DNA from: CAIVPM01 sp049242865
Lineage (GTDB): Bacteria > Bacteroidota > Bacteroidia > Chitinophagales > Chitinophagaceae
Direction of reading: 5' to 3'
Length of the DNA: 27,634 nucleotides
Assembly (NCBI GenBank): GCA_049242865.1
Contig: JBMLOR010000207.1
Coordinates: 1-27,634, forward strand
Of this stretch, positions 16,628 to 24,203 are shown in pieces; the stretch's first letter is position 1; each line of letters starts with the position of its first letter. Both the position numbers and the translations under genes were made by a program. Below the pieces are notes generated by a model that was not told the DNA's origin, searched no databases, and saw only the letters and a list, made by a program, of their open reading frames with translations.

Positions 16628-16747
16628 TATTACATCGAAGTATTTAAATTGGAAAAAGTAGAAACTATGCATAGTTAACTAAAATATTATCCTGTGCAAA
16701 ACCAAAATTTGAATCCTTGAAGTGAAAGCTTTAGGGATTCTTTTTTT
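16627..16747 (+). ncRNA. Candidate small RNA, tandem copy 1
   Basis: No credible ORF lies here, yet the segment is homologous to copy 2 at 16831-16955, in register at a 210-base period. Shared parts are TATATT at the upstream end, a small palindrome (AACTATGCATAGTT, 16663-16676), a 34-base linker ending in ACCAAAA, and a terminator hairpin (12-bp stem 16711-16722 with 16729-16740, then seven Ts). The promoter is less clear than for copy 2: no exact TAnnTTTG is present, only TATATTAC at 16627. The exact 5' end is not known. Function is unknown. Confidence 0.45.
16711..16747 (+). terminator. Rho-independent terminator of candidate small RNA copy 1
   Basis: GAATCCTTGAAG (16711-16722) pairs with CTTTAGGGATTC (16729-16740) over 12 pairs including two G-T wobbles, around a six-base loop, followed by TTTTTTT. 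No protein gene ends nearby that would need it, the closest being DUF5916, 200 bases upstream. Confidence 0.8.
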
Positions 16748-16830
16748 GTTAAAAATTTTACGACGATTGTAAAATATTAACAATATTAATAATACAACTT
16801 ATTTCAATGGATTTGAAGATAAATTAACTC

Positions 16831-16838
16831 TATATTTG
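16831..16838 (+). promoter_or_regulatory. -7 promoter box of candidate small RNA copy 2
   Basis: TATATTTG is an exact TAnnTTTG match. A TTTG at 16812-16815 lies 15 bases upstream, shorter than the usual spacing, so the -33 element is uncertain. A transcript from here would start near 16845 and end at the terminator at 16955. Confidence 0.5.
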
Positions 16839-16842
16839 TGTT

Positions 16843-16955
16843 ATCCAATTAAAGTTACCATAAAAACGAAGTAATTATCATAGTTAGTAACATATATTCC
16901 TATTGAAGAACCAAAAATCCAAATCCTTAAAGTAAAAACTTTGAGGATTTTTTTT
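16843..16955 (+). ncRNA. Candidate small RNA, tandem copy 2
   Basis: About 110 bases between a TAnnTTTG box and a terminator, with no ORF on this strand. A hairpin-capable element TAATTAT-C-ATAGTTA (16872-16886) sits at the position of copy 1's palindrome, and the 34-base distance to the terminator stem is identical in both copies. The linker again ends in ACCAAAAA. The terminator stem (16921-16933 with 16938-16950) differs from copy 1 at four pairs, and all four keep pairing, one by a double change G-C to A-T. That pattern supports a conserved RNA rather than chance. I do not recognise an Rfam family. Confidence 0.5.
16921..16955 (+). terminator. Rho-independent terminator of candidate small RNA copy 2
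   Basis: AAATCCTTAAAGT (16921-16933) pairs with ACTTTGAGGATTT (16938-16950), 13 pairs with one T-G wobble and an AAAA loop, followed by TTTTT. Confidence 0.85.
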
Positions 16956-17060
16956 GTAGTTTTCGATTAAAAAACTAATGAATAAACTTGTTGAAAACAG
17001 ATGTTTGCTGGCAGTAATTTTAACCCTTTGAAAATCATTGCTCAATAGAATTTCACAGTT

Positions 17061-17150
17061 GAACCTAACCCTGATTGAAGTGGAAAGCCCACAGCGAACG
17101 ATAGTGAAGCGAGGACTTGCAACGAAAAGCAGGAAACTGAAGCCCAATAG
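17061..17150. repeat. Dispersed Bacteroidetes intergenic repeat (CCCTGATTG...GCAGG type)
   Basis: The segment from GAACCTAACCCTGATTGAAG through GGAAAGCCCACAGCG and GCGAGGACTTGCAACG to AGCAGGAAACTGAAGCCC is much richer in G and C than its surroundings and encodes no credible protein. Its wording matches, from memory, a repeat that recurs in intergenic regions of many Bacteroidota, where its reverse translation (LLFVASPRFTIVRCGLST) is often miscalled as a short protein. I cannot verify copy number here. It lies between the small RNA pair and the end of thiL. Confidence 0.65.
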
Positions 17151-17190
17151 TAATTTAGAGTGGATGTTTCAAAAAAAATAAAACTAAGAT

Positions 17191-18225
17191 TTATTGAGAT
17201 ACTGCATTCCAACCTTGTGCAAAAAGCTCGTGTGAGCCTCCACCTTTGGTTATAATTTTACAGCCTTTTTCTTGCTCTGTGATATAACCAATTACGCTAA
17301 TTTCTTCGCTGGTTACTATTTTGTCGTAATCTTCTTGCTTAATGGTAAACAATAATTCATAATCTTCACCACCATTTAAGGCACAAACTGTTGGATCGAC
17401 ACCAAATTTTAGTGCTGCTTTTCGTGTTGCATCGTGAATAGGAATTTTATCTTCGTACAACACCACACCAACATTACTTTGTTTAGCAATGTGCAAAATT
17501 TCGCTACTTAATCCATCGCTAATATCGAGCATGGCAGTAGGCAAAATTGAATTATCTGCAAAAAATTGGATAATATCTTTACGAGCTTCTGGCTTTAATA
17601 ATCTACCCACAATGTAATCTTCACCCTCAAGGTCGGGCTGAATTTGTGGATTTTCTAAAAATATTTTTTTCTCTCTTTCCATTAGTGTAAGTCCTAAAAA
17701 CGAACCACCTAAAAAACCACTAACACACAACAAATCGCCTTTTTGGGCTGTACTTCGCTTCACAAAATTATTTGGTGCAACTTCACCAATTGCTGTAATA
17801 CTAATTACAAAGCCTTTTTGTGAACTACTTGTATCTCCCCCAACTAAATCTACATTATACTTTTCGCAGGCGGCAAAAATACCTTCATAAAATTCGTTCA
17901 AAGCCTCTAAACTAATTTTATTACTTAAGCCAATGCTTACTGTAATTTGTGTAGGTGTTGCGTTCATAGCATACACATCGCTTAAGTTAACTACAACACT
18001 TTTATAGCCCAAATGCTTTAGAGGCGTATACATAAAATCGAAATGAATACCCTCGAGCAATAGGTCTGTTGTTACTACTGTTTGTTTACCAAAATTATCG
18101 ATTACTGCAGCATCGTCGCCTACACTTAAAACAGTTGATGCGTTTTTAATTTCAAAGTTTTTTGTAAGATGATCTATCAAACCAAACTCACCTAATGTAG
18201 CAATTTCTGTACGTTCTTGTGACAT
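17191..18225 (-). CDS. thiL: Thiamine-monophosphate kinase
   Basis: 344 residues. ThiL phosphorylates thiamine monophosphate with ATP to make thiamine diphosphate, in the cytoplasm. It has the two-domain AIR-synthase-like fold: EFGLIDHLTKNF at the start, VGDDAAVIDNFG (36-47), TTDLLLEGIHFD, YKSVVVNLSDVYAMNATPTQ, DLVGGDTSSSQ, KGDLLCVSGFLG, LDISDGLSSEI and the end LNGGEDYELLFTI. The aspartates that bind magnesium are all present. It is the last gene of a leftward block and starts 71 bases after rluD. No other thiamine gene or TPP riboswitch is visible nearby. Confidence 0.96.
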   Translation of the reverse strand: MSQERTEIATLGEFGLIDHLTKNFEIKNASTVLSVGDDAAVIDNFGKQTVVTTDLLLEGIHFDFMYTPLKHLGYKSVVVNLSDVYAMNATPTQITVSIGLSNKISLEALNEFYEGIFAACEKYNVDLVGGDTSSSQKGFVISITAIGEVAPNNFVKRSTAQKGDLLCVSGFLGGSFLGLTLMEREKKIFLENPQIQPDLEGEDYIVGRLLKPEARKDIIQFFADNSILPTAMLDISDGLSSEILHIAKQSNVGVVLYEDKIPIHDATRKAALKFGVDPTVCALNGGEDYELLFTIKQEDYDKIVTSEEISVIGYITEQEKGCKIITKGGGSHELFAQGWNAVSQ

Positions 18226-18296
18226 ATTTTTTAGATAAAAAATTAAGAATTTTAGTTCAACAATTACGCTGTTAATTATGGTAATTTGGGCAAAAA

Positions 18297-19358
18297 TTAC
18301 TGCCCGCCATCGGTTCTTTTTTTAGCAATTTCTTTATAGCCTCTCCATTTCTCAATAACGTTTGTCATGTCTGGTGGCAACGGGCATTCGAAATACATAT
18401 TTTCACCACTTACAGGATGAACAAAGCCTAAGGTTCGTGCATGCAAAGCTACTCGAGGACAAATTTCAAAACAATTATCTACAAATTGTTTGTACTTGGT
18501 GTATACGGTACCTTTAAGAATTTTTTCACCACCATATTCCCAATCGTTAAAAAGCGTATGACCAATGTATTTCATGTGCACACGAATTTGATGTGTACGA
18601 CCTGTTTCGAGGGTGCATTGCACCAAAGTTGTGTAGTAAAAACGCTCTAAAACTTTATAGTGAGTTACAGCATGTTTGCCATAATCACCATCAGGAAAAA
18701 CTGTGAACATTTTACGATATTGCAAGTGACGAGAAATGTTGCCAGTAATAGTACCTTCATCATCTTGAACATCGCCCCAAACTAAAGCTACATAGTTACG
18801 AACTACAGTGTGATCGTAAAATTGTTTGGCTAAATGCACTGCAGCAATATTGGTTTTGGCAAGCACTAATAAGCCAGTTGTATTTTTATCGATACGATGT
18901 ACTAAGCCATAACGTTGTAAACTTTCTTCATCAGTGTTATTATTTTGCTGCTTTAAATAATAAGCAACCCCATTTAACAAAGTACCTCTAAAGTTGCCAA
19001 TGCCAGGATGCACAACCATATTTGATGGCTTATTTACCACTAGCACATGCTCATCTTCAAATACAATATTTAAAGGAATATTTTCTGGATAAACTTCTGT
19101 ATAATCAGGATTTGTGAAACTTAATAAAACTACCTCGTCGCCTGGTTTTATTTTATAGTTGCTTTTTACAACTTTACCATTTACAGTAAGAAAACCTTGA
19201 TCAATATTTTGTTGAATTTTGTTTCTTGTAGCATTTACAATTCGGGCTTGGAGCCATTTGTCTACACGTTTTGGCTCTTCGCCTTTATCGATAATAAAAA
19301 CTTTTCTTTCGTAAAGTTCTTCAGGATGAGAATGGTCTGTAACTTCTTCGTAGGGCAT
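18297..19358 (-). CDS. rluD: RluA-family 23S rRNA pseudouridine synthase
   Basis: 353 residues. An S4 RNA-binding domain (about 31-80, RVDKWLQARIVNATRNKIQQ and GKVVKSNYKIKPGDEV) precedes the catalytic domain. The catalytic aspartate is D157 in LVHRIDKNTTGLLVLAKT. Other family marks are VVNKPSNMVVHPG (about 107-119), YVALVWG, ETGRTHQIRVHM and VALHARTLGFVHP. It isomerises uridines in 23S rRNA; the presence of S4 and the overall wording fit RluD or RluC rather than the shorter RluA, but the exact target sites cannot be read from sequence. It starts 32 bases after rbfA on the same strand, so the two ribosome-maturation genes are probably cotranscribed. Confidence 0.93.
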   Translation of the reverse strand: MPYEEVTDHSHPEELYERKVFIIDKGEEPKRVDKWLQARIVNATRNKIQQNIDQGFLTVNGKVVKSNYKIKPGDEVVLLSFTNPDYTEVYPENIPLNIVFEDEHVLVVNKPSNMVVHPGIGNFRGTLLNGVAYYLKQQNNNTDEESLQRYGLVHRIDKNTTGLLVLAKTNIAAVHLAKQFYDHTVVRNYVALVWGDVQDDEGTITGNISRHLQYRKMFTVFPDGDYGKHAVTHYKVLERFYYTTLVQCTLETGRTHQIRVHMKYIGHTLFNDWEYGGEKILKGTVYTKYKQFVDNCFEICPRVALHARTLGFVHPVSGENMYFECPLPPDMTNVIEKWRGYKEIAKKRTDGGQ

Positions 19359-19390
19359 AAAATGTTGGTTGCTATTTTTACTAATTGAAA

Positions 19391-19750
19391 CTAGTTTTTT
19401 TCTTCATTAATTTTTTTAAATACTTCCTCCATTTTAAAAACATAATCCAAAGTATCGTCTTCGAAATAATGAATAACAGGCATTCTACGTAATTGTTTGC
19501 CTACTTTAGTAGCAAGTTCTTTTTTAATTTCCCAAGCTTTTTGGTCAATTAATTTCATAGCTGCAGTAGTATCTTCAATTTTAAAGAAACTCAAATAAAT
19601 TCTGGCTTCCAGTAAATCTGGAGTTACTTTTATTTTAGAAATACTAACCATCCCCCCCATTATCATATTTAAACCAAGACGCCTGAAAATTAAATTAACT
19701 TCATCAAGCAACACCGCAGCCACTTGTTTTTGGCGTTTCCCTTCTTCCAT
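19391..19750 (-). CDS. rbfA: 30S ribosome-binding factor A
   Basis: 119 residues, the usual length. RbfA is a single KH-like domain protein that binds the 30S subunit and helps 16S rRNA 5'-end maturation, especially in the cold. Typical parts are the start (RQKQVAAVLLDEVNLIFRR), VSISKIKVTPDLLEARIYLSFF and the end LRRMPVIHYFEDDTLDYVFKMEEVFKKI. The start codon is 17 bases after a TATTTTTG box on the minus strand. It is the first gene of rbfA-rluD-thiL. Confidence 0.94.
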   Translation of the reverse strand: MEEGKRQKQVAAVLLDEVNLIFRRLGLNMIMGGMVSISKIKVTPDLLEARIYLSFFKIEDTTAAMKLIDQKAWEIKKELATKVGKQLRRMPVIHYFEDDTLDYVFKMEEVFKKINEEKN

Positions 19751-19767
19751 ATAAATAAATTAGTGTG

Positions 19768-19775
19768 CAAAAATA
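19768..19775 (-). promoter_or_regulatory. Putative -7 promoter box for rbfA, overlapping a terminator tail
   Basis: On the minus strand this reads TATTTTTG, an exact TAnnTTTG match, 17 bases before the rbfA start. It is also the T-tract of the hairpin that ends the uppP transcript. No good -33 TTG is seen upstream. Confidence 0.45.
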
Positions 19776-19799
19776 ACTGTTTGTAGGGTTAAAACAGTT
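19769..19799 (-). terminator. Terminator of the uppP transcript
   Basis: On the minus strand AACTGTTT (from 19799 down) pairs perfectly with AAACAGTT (to 19775) around a nine-base loop, followed by ATTTTTG. It lies 80 bases after the uppP stop and 19 bases before rbfA. Confidence 0.7.
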
Positions 19800-19878
19800 T
19801 CTTAATACTATTGAATTTGTTGGAACGGCTTTAATTTGCCGAATTAGGCAAACAAACAAAGTGGCTTTTGCTATTATT

Positions 19879-20682
19879 TTATGAGTTATTAATCCAACCC
19901 ATATATAAGCAAATCATTACTGCTAAGCCTACAATAATTCTATACCATCCGAAGATTTTAAATCCATTTTTTTGTACATAGCTAATAAAAAATTTAATTG
20001 CTGCAAGTGCAACAAAATAACTCACAATTGCACCAACACCAAGCGTTACAAAATTTTCTTTTACCAAAACTTCAGGGGCATCTTTATATACATCTAAAAA
20101 ACTTTTAGCACTAGCTGCAAACATAGTTGGCACTGCCAAAAAAAATGAAAACTCAGCAGCTAGGCTTTTTGTTAATTTTTGACTCATACCGCCAATTATT
20201 GTACTTGCACTTCTACTTAATCCAGGAAAAATTATACTCAATACCTGAAAGCATCCAATTATAAATGCTTTACCATAGCTCAAATCTTTTTCTTCGTGTA
20301 TAATTGGTTTAGAAAAAACTTTATCAATAAAAAGTAGCACTAATCCACCTGCTATCATAACAGCACTTATAAACCATAAATTACCCAATGCAGCATCAAT
20401 GTGTTTTTTAAGTAAAGCACCAGCCACAAGAGCAGGAACTACTGCAATTGCAAGTTTATAGTAAAAACTTAATTTTTTAAAATCGATGAATTTTTTAAAG
20501 TAAATAGTAACAACGCTTAAAATAGCTGCCAATTGAATTACAACTTCAAACAACTCGGTAAAAGCACTATTTTGAACGCCAATAATTGGGTTAGTGATTT
20601 TCATGTGTGCAGTAGAAGAAATAGGCAAAAACTCTGTTAGCCCTTCTACTATTGCTATTATAATTGCCTTAATTAAATCCAT
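19879..20682 (-). CDS. uppP: Undecaprenyl-diphosphatase
   Basis: 267 residues from the ATG at 20682; a TTG start 15 bases upstream is possible but adds only MQKFF-like residues. UppP (BacA) is an inner-membrane phosphatase that recycles undecaprenyl diphosphate to the monophosphate carrier for wall synthesis and gives bacitracin tolerance. The first active-site motif is EGLTEFLPISSTAH (13-26), where SSTGH is usual, so one glycine is alanine. The second is PGLSRSAST (153-161, with R157). The acidic residues and H26 are kept. Hydrophobic segments run throughout. It is followed by a hairpin terminator before rbfA, so it is probably transcribed alone. Confidence 0.95.
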   Translation of the reverse strand: MDLIKAIIIAIVEGLTEFLPISSTAHMKITNPIIGVQNSAFTELFEVVIQLAAILSVVTIYFKKFIDFKKLSFYYKLAIAVVPALVAGALLKKHIDAALGNLWFISAVMIAGGLVLLFIDKVFSKPIIHEEKDLSYGKAFIIGCFQVLSIIFPGLSRSASTIIGGMSQKLTKSLAAEFSFFLAVPTMFAASAKSFLDVYKDAPEVLVKENFVTLGVGAIVSYFVALAAIKFFISYVQKNGFKIFGWYRIIVGLAVMICLYMGWINNS

Positions 20683-20902
20683 AAAAAATTTTTGCAAGAA
20701 TACATAAAAGCACTTAGTTAAACTCCATAATTATGTTGCCTTGTACAAGCTTTAGAAACTAGATACATTAACTTCATTATTTCAAATCATAATAGCTAGC
20801 TTAGAATTATTCTAAAAAAAAGAGATGGTTATACTAAATACACTTTTGCAACAATTGGTATATAGTAATTAAAATTATTAAAAGAAAAATACATTTAAAA
20901 TA

Positions 20903-20910
20903 TACTTTTG
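20903..20910 (+). promoter_or_regulatory. -7 promoter box immediately before mnmE
   Basis: TACTTTTG is an exact TAnnTTTG match, and only five bases separate it from the mnmE ATG at 20916. With the usual distance from box to start site, transcription would begin at or within a few bases of the start codon, giving a leaderless or almost leaderless message. No convincing -33 TTG is seen. Confidence 0.55.
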
Positions 20911-20915
20911 CTGTA

Positions 20916-22286
20916 ATGTACACTTCAATTTCAGGCTGGAAAGATACCATCGTGGCTTTGGCAACTGCACCAGGCTTAGGAGCTATTGCAGTTATAAGAT
21001 TAAGTGGTGAAAAAGCTATTCATATTACCAATGAATTATTTCCTTCTAAAAATTTAGAAACAAAAGATAGCCATACCTTGCATGTAGGACTATTGAAAGA
21101 TGAAAATGAAATTTTAGATGAAGTTGTTGTTGCCTTATACAAAAACCCAAAAAGCTATACAGGCGAAGATGTTGTTGAAATTAGTTGTCATGGATCTCCT
21201 TTTATTCAAGAAAAAATTATAGCTGCCATTTGTAAAAAAGGAGCGAGAATTGCTAAAGCAGGGGAGTTTACTCAACGTGCATTTTTAAATGGTAAATTAG
21301 ATTTAACACAAGCCGAAGCCGTGGCAGATTTAATTGCAAGCAATACAGAAGCTAGCAGAAATACAGCATTAAAAAACATTAGAGGTGGCTTTTCTAATTC
21401 ATTATCAATTCTTAGAGAAGAGCTAATAAAATTTAGTGCATTAATTGAGTTAGAGTTAGATTTTAGCCAAGAAGATGTAGAGTTTGCAGATAGACAACAA
21501 TTTAAATTATTAATTAAAGAAATAAGCCATTCAACCAATAAATTATTAGATTCTTTTAGGTTAGGTAATGTTATAAAAAATGGAATTCAAGTTGCCATAA
21601 TTGGCAAGCCAAATGCAGGAAAATCAACTTTACTCAATGTATTGTTAAACGAAGAAAGAGCTATAGTAAGCAGTATTGCTGGCACAACAAGGGATACTAT
21701 TGAGGAGGTTATAAATATAGATGGTGTATTATTTAGACTAATAGATACAGCAGGCCTTAGAACACAAACGAGTGATGAAATTGAAAGTATAGGTGTTGAA
21801 AAAAGTTATGAAAAAGCAAACCTTGCCGATGTGGTAATTTACTTGTTCGACTCAAGCGACAATTTAAACCTAGATCAAGAAATTGAGTGGCTTAAAAGCC
21901 TTAAAAAACCATATTTACTAGTGGCAAACAAAGTAGATATAAAGCAAACAAATAACTCAACAAATAATCAGCTTGAAACCATATTCATTTCTGCCAAAGC
22001 TAATATTGGAATTGATGTGCTTAAAAAATCATTAATTCAAAAATCTTTCACAGGAAATATTAATACTGAAGATACAGTTGTTACTAATGCAAGGCATTTT
22101 GAAGCTCTCGAAAAATTAGCTCGCTGCCTTAACGATATTAATGATGGATTACAAAACAATATTCCTGGAGATTTATTGGCTTTAGACATTCGTCAGGCTT
22201 TGCATTATTTGGGTACAATTACTGGTCAGGTTACTAATGAAGAACAGTTAGATTTTATATTCTCTAAATTCTGTATCGGAAAGTAA
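20916..22286 (+). CDS. mnmE: tRNA-modifying GTPase MnmE
   Basis: 456 residues, full length. MnmE, with MnmG, adds the aminomethyl or carboxymethylaminomethyl group to the wobble uridine (U34) of certain tRNAs. The N-terminal domain has DTIVALATAPGLGAIAVIRLSG and the folate-binding region (YTGEDVVEISCHGSP). The helical part shows KAGEFTQRAFLNGKLDLTQAEAV. The inserted G domain has G1 GKPNAGKS (230-237), G2 GTTRD, G3 DTAG (277-280) and G4 NKVD (338-341). The C-terminus ends FCIGK (452-456), which contains the conserved cysteine motif. The start lies just after a -7 box. The convergent partner MnmG is not in this window. Confidence 0.98.
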   Translation: MYTSISGWKDTIVALATAPGLGAIAVIRLSGEKAIHITNELFPSKNLETKDSHTLHVGLLKDENEILDEVVVALYKNPKSYTGEDVVEISCHGSPFIQEKIIAAICKKGARIAKAGEFTQRAFLNGKLDLTQAEAVADLIASNTEASRNTALKNIRGGFSNSLSILREELIKFSALIELELDFSQEDVEFADRQQFKLLIKEISHSTNKLLDSFRLGNVIKNGIQVAIIGKPNAGKSTLLNVLLNEERAIVSSIAGTTRDTIEEVINIDGVLFRLIDTAGLRTQTSDEIESIGVEKSYEKANLADVVIYLFDSSDNLNLDQEIEWLKSLKKPYLLVANKVDIKQTNNSTNNQLETIFISAKANIGIDVLKKSLIQKSFTGNINTEDTVVTNARHFEALEKLARCLNDINDGLQNNIPGDLLALDIRQALHYLGTITGQVTNEEQLDFIFSKFCIGK

Positions 22287-22503
22287 AATTTCAAAGTCAC
22301 TAACAATGTTTGTAAAATCATATTTATTAGATATAAACGTATCATACTTCTTAAATCTATTTTGCAGTAATTAAATAATTTTAAAAAAATTGTTGCCAAA
22401 ATTTTATTAAAATAAAATTATTGTTCTAAAAGTTTTTAATTAAAAAATAAATTGTATTTAAAAAATACTTAATTTCCCTAATTAATTTAAAAACTAACGA
22501 TAC

Positions 22504-23961
22504 ATGAAATATGCTCCCATTCAAAACTTCATCAATGGAAGTTTTGTTAATGCTTCAACAACCCAAACTTTAGATGTAATTTCTCCTGTTGATGGCAATC
22601 ACTTATCAACTGTTCCAATGTCATCCTCAAAAGATCTTGACGACGCTGTAAAGGCTGCCAAAGCTGCATTTCCTGCTTGGAGTAAAACTCCTATCAAAGA
22701 AAGAGTTCAAGTATTTTTTAGATATAAAACCTTATTAGAAAAACATTTGAAGGAGTTAGCAGAATTATGCAGTGAAGAGAATGGAAAAACTTATGGAGAA
22801 AGTGTTGCCGAAATTGAAAAATGTATTGAACTTACAGAATTTGCCACATCATTGCCGCAATTAATTACTGGCGAAATTTTAGAAGTGAGTAAAGGTGTTG
22901 AATGCCGAACAGAGCATGTTGCATTGGGAGTTGTAGCATCTATTGTACCTTTCAATTTTCCTTCTATGGTGCCTAATTGGACTATCCCTAATGCAATTGC
23001 TTTAGGAAATTGTATGATTATGAAGCCAAGCGAAAAAGTACCTTTAAGCTGTGGCAAAATTGCCGAACTTTTAAAAGAAGCTGGTTTGCCCGATGGTGTT
23101 TTAAATATTGTACATGGCGATGTTGAAATTGTTAATGCCATTTGCGATCATCCAAATATTGAAGCTGTGAGTTTTGTTGGCTCTACTAAAGTTGCCAAAA
23201 TTGTTTATCAACGTGCAACTCAAAATTTAAAAAGATGTTTGGCTTTGGGTGGTGCAAAAAACCATTTAATGGTATTGCCAGATGCTAAAGAAGATATGAC
23301 TGCTGCAAATGTTGTAGCAAGCATGAGTGGCTGTGCTGGCCAACGTTGTATGGCAGCAAGTGCAATGGTTGGTGTAGGAAATGTTGACCATATTATTGCT
23401 AAAATTTGTGATGAGGCTAAAAAAATTGAACCAGGAAAAAACTTAGGTGCAGTTATTAATAAACAATCACAACAAAGAATTGAGGCATACATTACCCAAG
23501 CTGAAAAAGATGGTGCAAAAATTTTGGTGGATGGTCGTAATACAAAAGTTGCAGGCAAAGAAAATGGAACTTATGTTGGCCCAACTGTAATAGATTATGT
23601 TACTCCACAAATGAGTGTTGCTACTGAAGAAATTTTTGGCCCTGTTATCAGCATTATGAGAACCAATACTGTAGATGAAGCATTGGCCATTGAAAATGCA
23701 AATCCTTATGGCAATGCAGCAAGTGTATTTACCCAAAATGGTGCAATGGCAAGATATATTATTGATAATGCTAGTGCTGGTATGATTGGTGTAAACGTTG
23801 GAGTGCCTGTGCCTCGTGAGCCTTTTAGTTTTGGTGGCTGGAACGAAAGCAAATTTGGTGTTGGTGATATTACAGGAAAAAGCAGTATTGAGTTTTGGAC
23901 TAAGTTGAAAAAATCAACTACTAAATGGAATCCTGAAGCTGGCGTAAATTGGATGAGTTAG
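22504..23961 (+). CDS. mmsA: CoA-acylating (methyl)malonate-semialdehyde dehydrogenase
   Basis: 485 residues, aldehyde dehydrogenase superfamily, MmsA/IolA branch. It converts methylmalonate semialdehyde to propionyl-CoA, or malonate semialdehyde to acetyl-CoA, using NAD and CoA with loss of CO2. Family marks are FINGSFVNAS at the start, PFNFPSMVPNW (149-159), MKPSEKVPLS, FVGSTKVAK and LALGGAKNH (246-254), where ordinary ALDHs have a glutamate in ELGGKN. GQRCMA (279-284) follows, with the catalytic cysteine C282. Arginines used for CoA-dependent decarboxylation cannot be placed with certainty. It heads a locus with an omega-aminotransferase and a nucleobase permease, which fits the end of reductive pyrimidine (beta-alanine / beta-aminoisobutyrate) breakdown. 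The 217-base AT-rich region upstream should hold its promoter; no exact TAnnTTTG box was found close to the start. Confidence 0.94.
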   Translation: MKYAPIQNFINGSFVNASTTQTLDVISPVDGNHLSTVPMSSSKDLDDAVKAAKAAFPAWSKTPIKERVQVFFRYKTLLEKHLKELAELCSEENGKTYGESVAEIEKCIELTEFATSLPQLITGEILEVSKGVECRTEHVALGVVASIVPFNFPSMVPNWTIPNAIALGNCMIMKPSEKVPLSCGKIAELLKEAGLPDGVLNIVHGDVEIVNAICDHPNIEAVSFVGSTKVAKIVYQRATQNLKRCLALGGAKNHLMVLPDAKEDMTAANVVASMSGCAGQRCMAASAMVGVGNVDHIIAKICDEAKKIEPGKNLGAVINKQSQQRIEAYITQAEKDGAKILVDGRNTKVAGKENGTYVGPTVIDYVTPQMSVATEEIFGPVISIMRTNTVDEALAIENANPYGNAASVFTQNGAMARYIIDNASAGMIGVNVGVPVPREPFSFGGWNESKFGVGDITGKSSIEFWTKLKKSTTKWNPEAGVNWMS

Positions 23962-23963
23962 TG

Positions 23964-24039
23964 TTTCACACAAAGCAACTAAGATAACCAAGTTCACAAA
24001 GACTTTGTTTTGTAGTATCCTTTGTTCCTTTGTGTGAAA
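23964..24039. repeat. Hairpin-forming repeat with 12-bp perfect ends
   Basis: TTTCACACAAAG (23964-23975) is exactly complementary to CTTTGTGTGAAA (24028-24039). Partial complementarity continues inward (AACTAAG against CCTTTGTTC), so the whole 76 bases can fold into one imperfect hairpin starting 2 bases after the mmsA stop. CACAAAG/CTTTGTG wording of this kind recurs, as I recall, between genes in Bacteroidota. It may also work as a transcript end or stabiliser. Confidence 0.7.
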
Positions 24040-24185
24040 AATATTGCTTCGCAACTTTTTGATTATTATGATACAAACTTTTGTAATTCTATTAAACGTC
24101 TGTTGCGTCGCACACTTCAACGTTCTGAACTTTATTGAACAATAAAACTTTGCGTTCGTAGTAAAATTTGCTTCGTTGCGTAAAA
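24040..24185. repeat. Non-coding spacer resembling a dispersed repeat remnant
   Basis: No ORF is credible on the plus strand. It holds related words TTGCTTCGCAAC (24044-24055) and TTTGCTTCGTTGCG, GTTGCGTCGCACACTTCAACG in the middle, and a TTTATTG/CAATAAA stem with a two-base loop (about 24131-24147). The GC-richer words stand out from the AT-rich surroundings. The minus-strand frame through it looks like a repeat-derived false ORF. Copy number is unknown to me. Confidence 0.4.
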
Positions 24186-24203
24186 TAAAAAATATTAAAA
24201 AAA

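Noticed and set aside
16884..17147. 87-codon minus-strand ORF
   Set aside because: It runs antisense through the copy 2 terminator and the dispersed repeat. Its first part is the reverse reading of the repeat and the rest is antisense to the hairpin, so it is not a credible gene.
22400..22419. AATTTTATT-AA-AATAAAATT dyad after mnmE
   Set aside because: Perfect but made only of A and T with a two-base loop. Such dyads are expected by chance in this AT-rich spacer.
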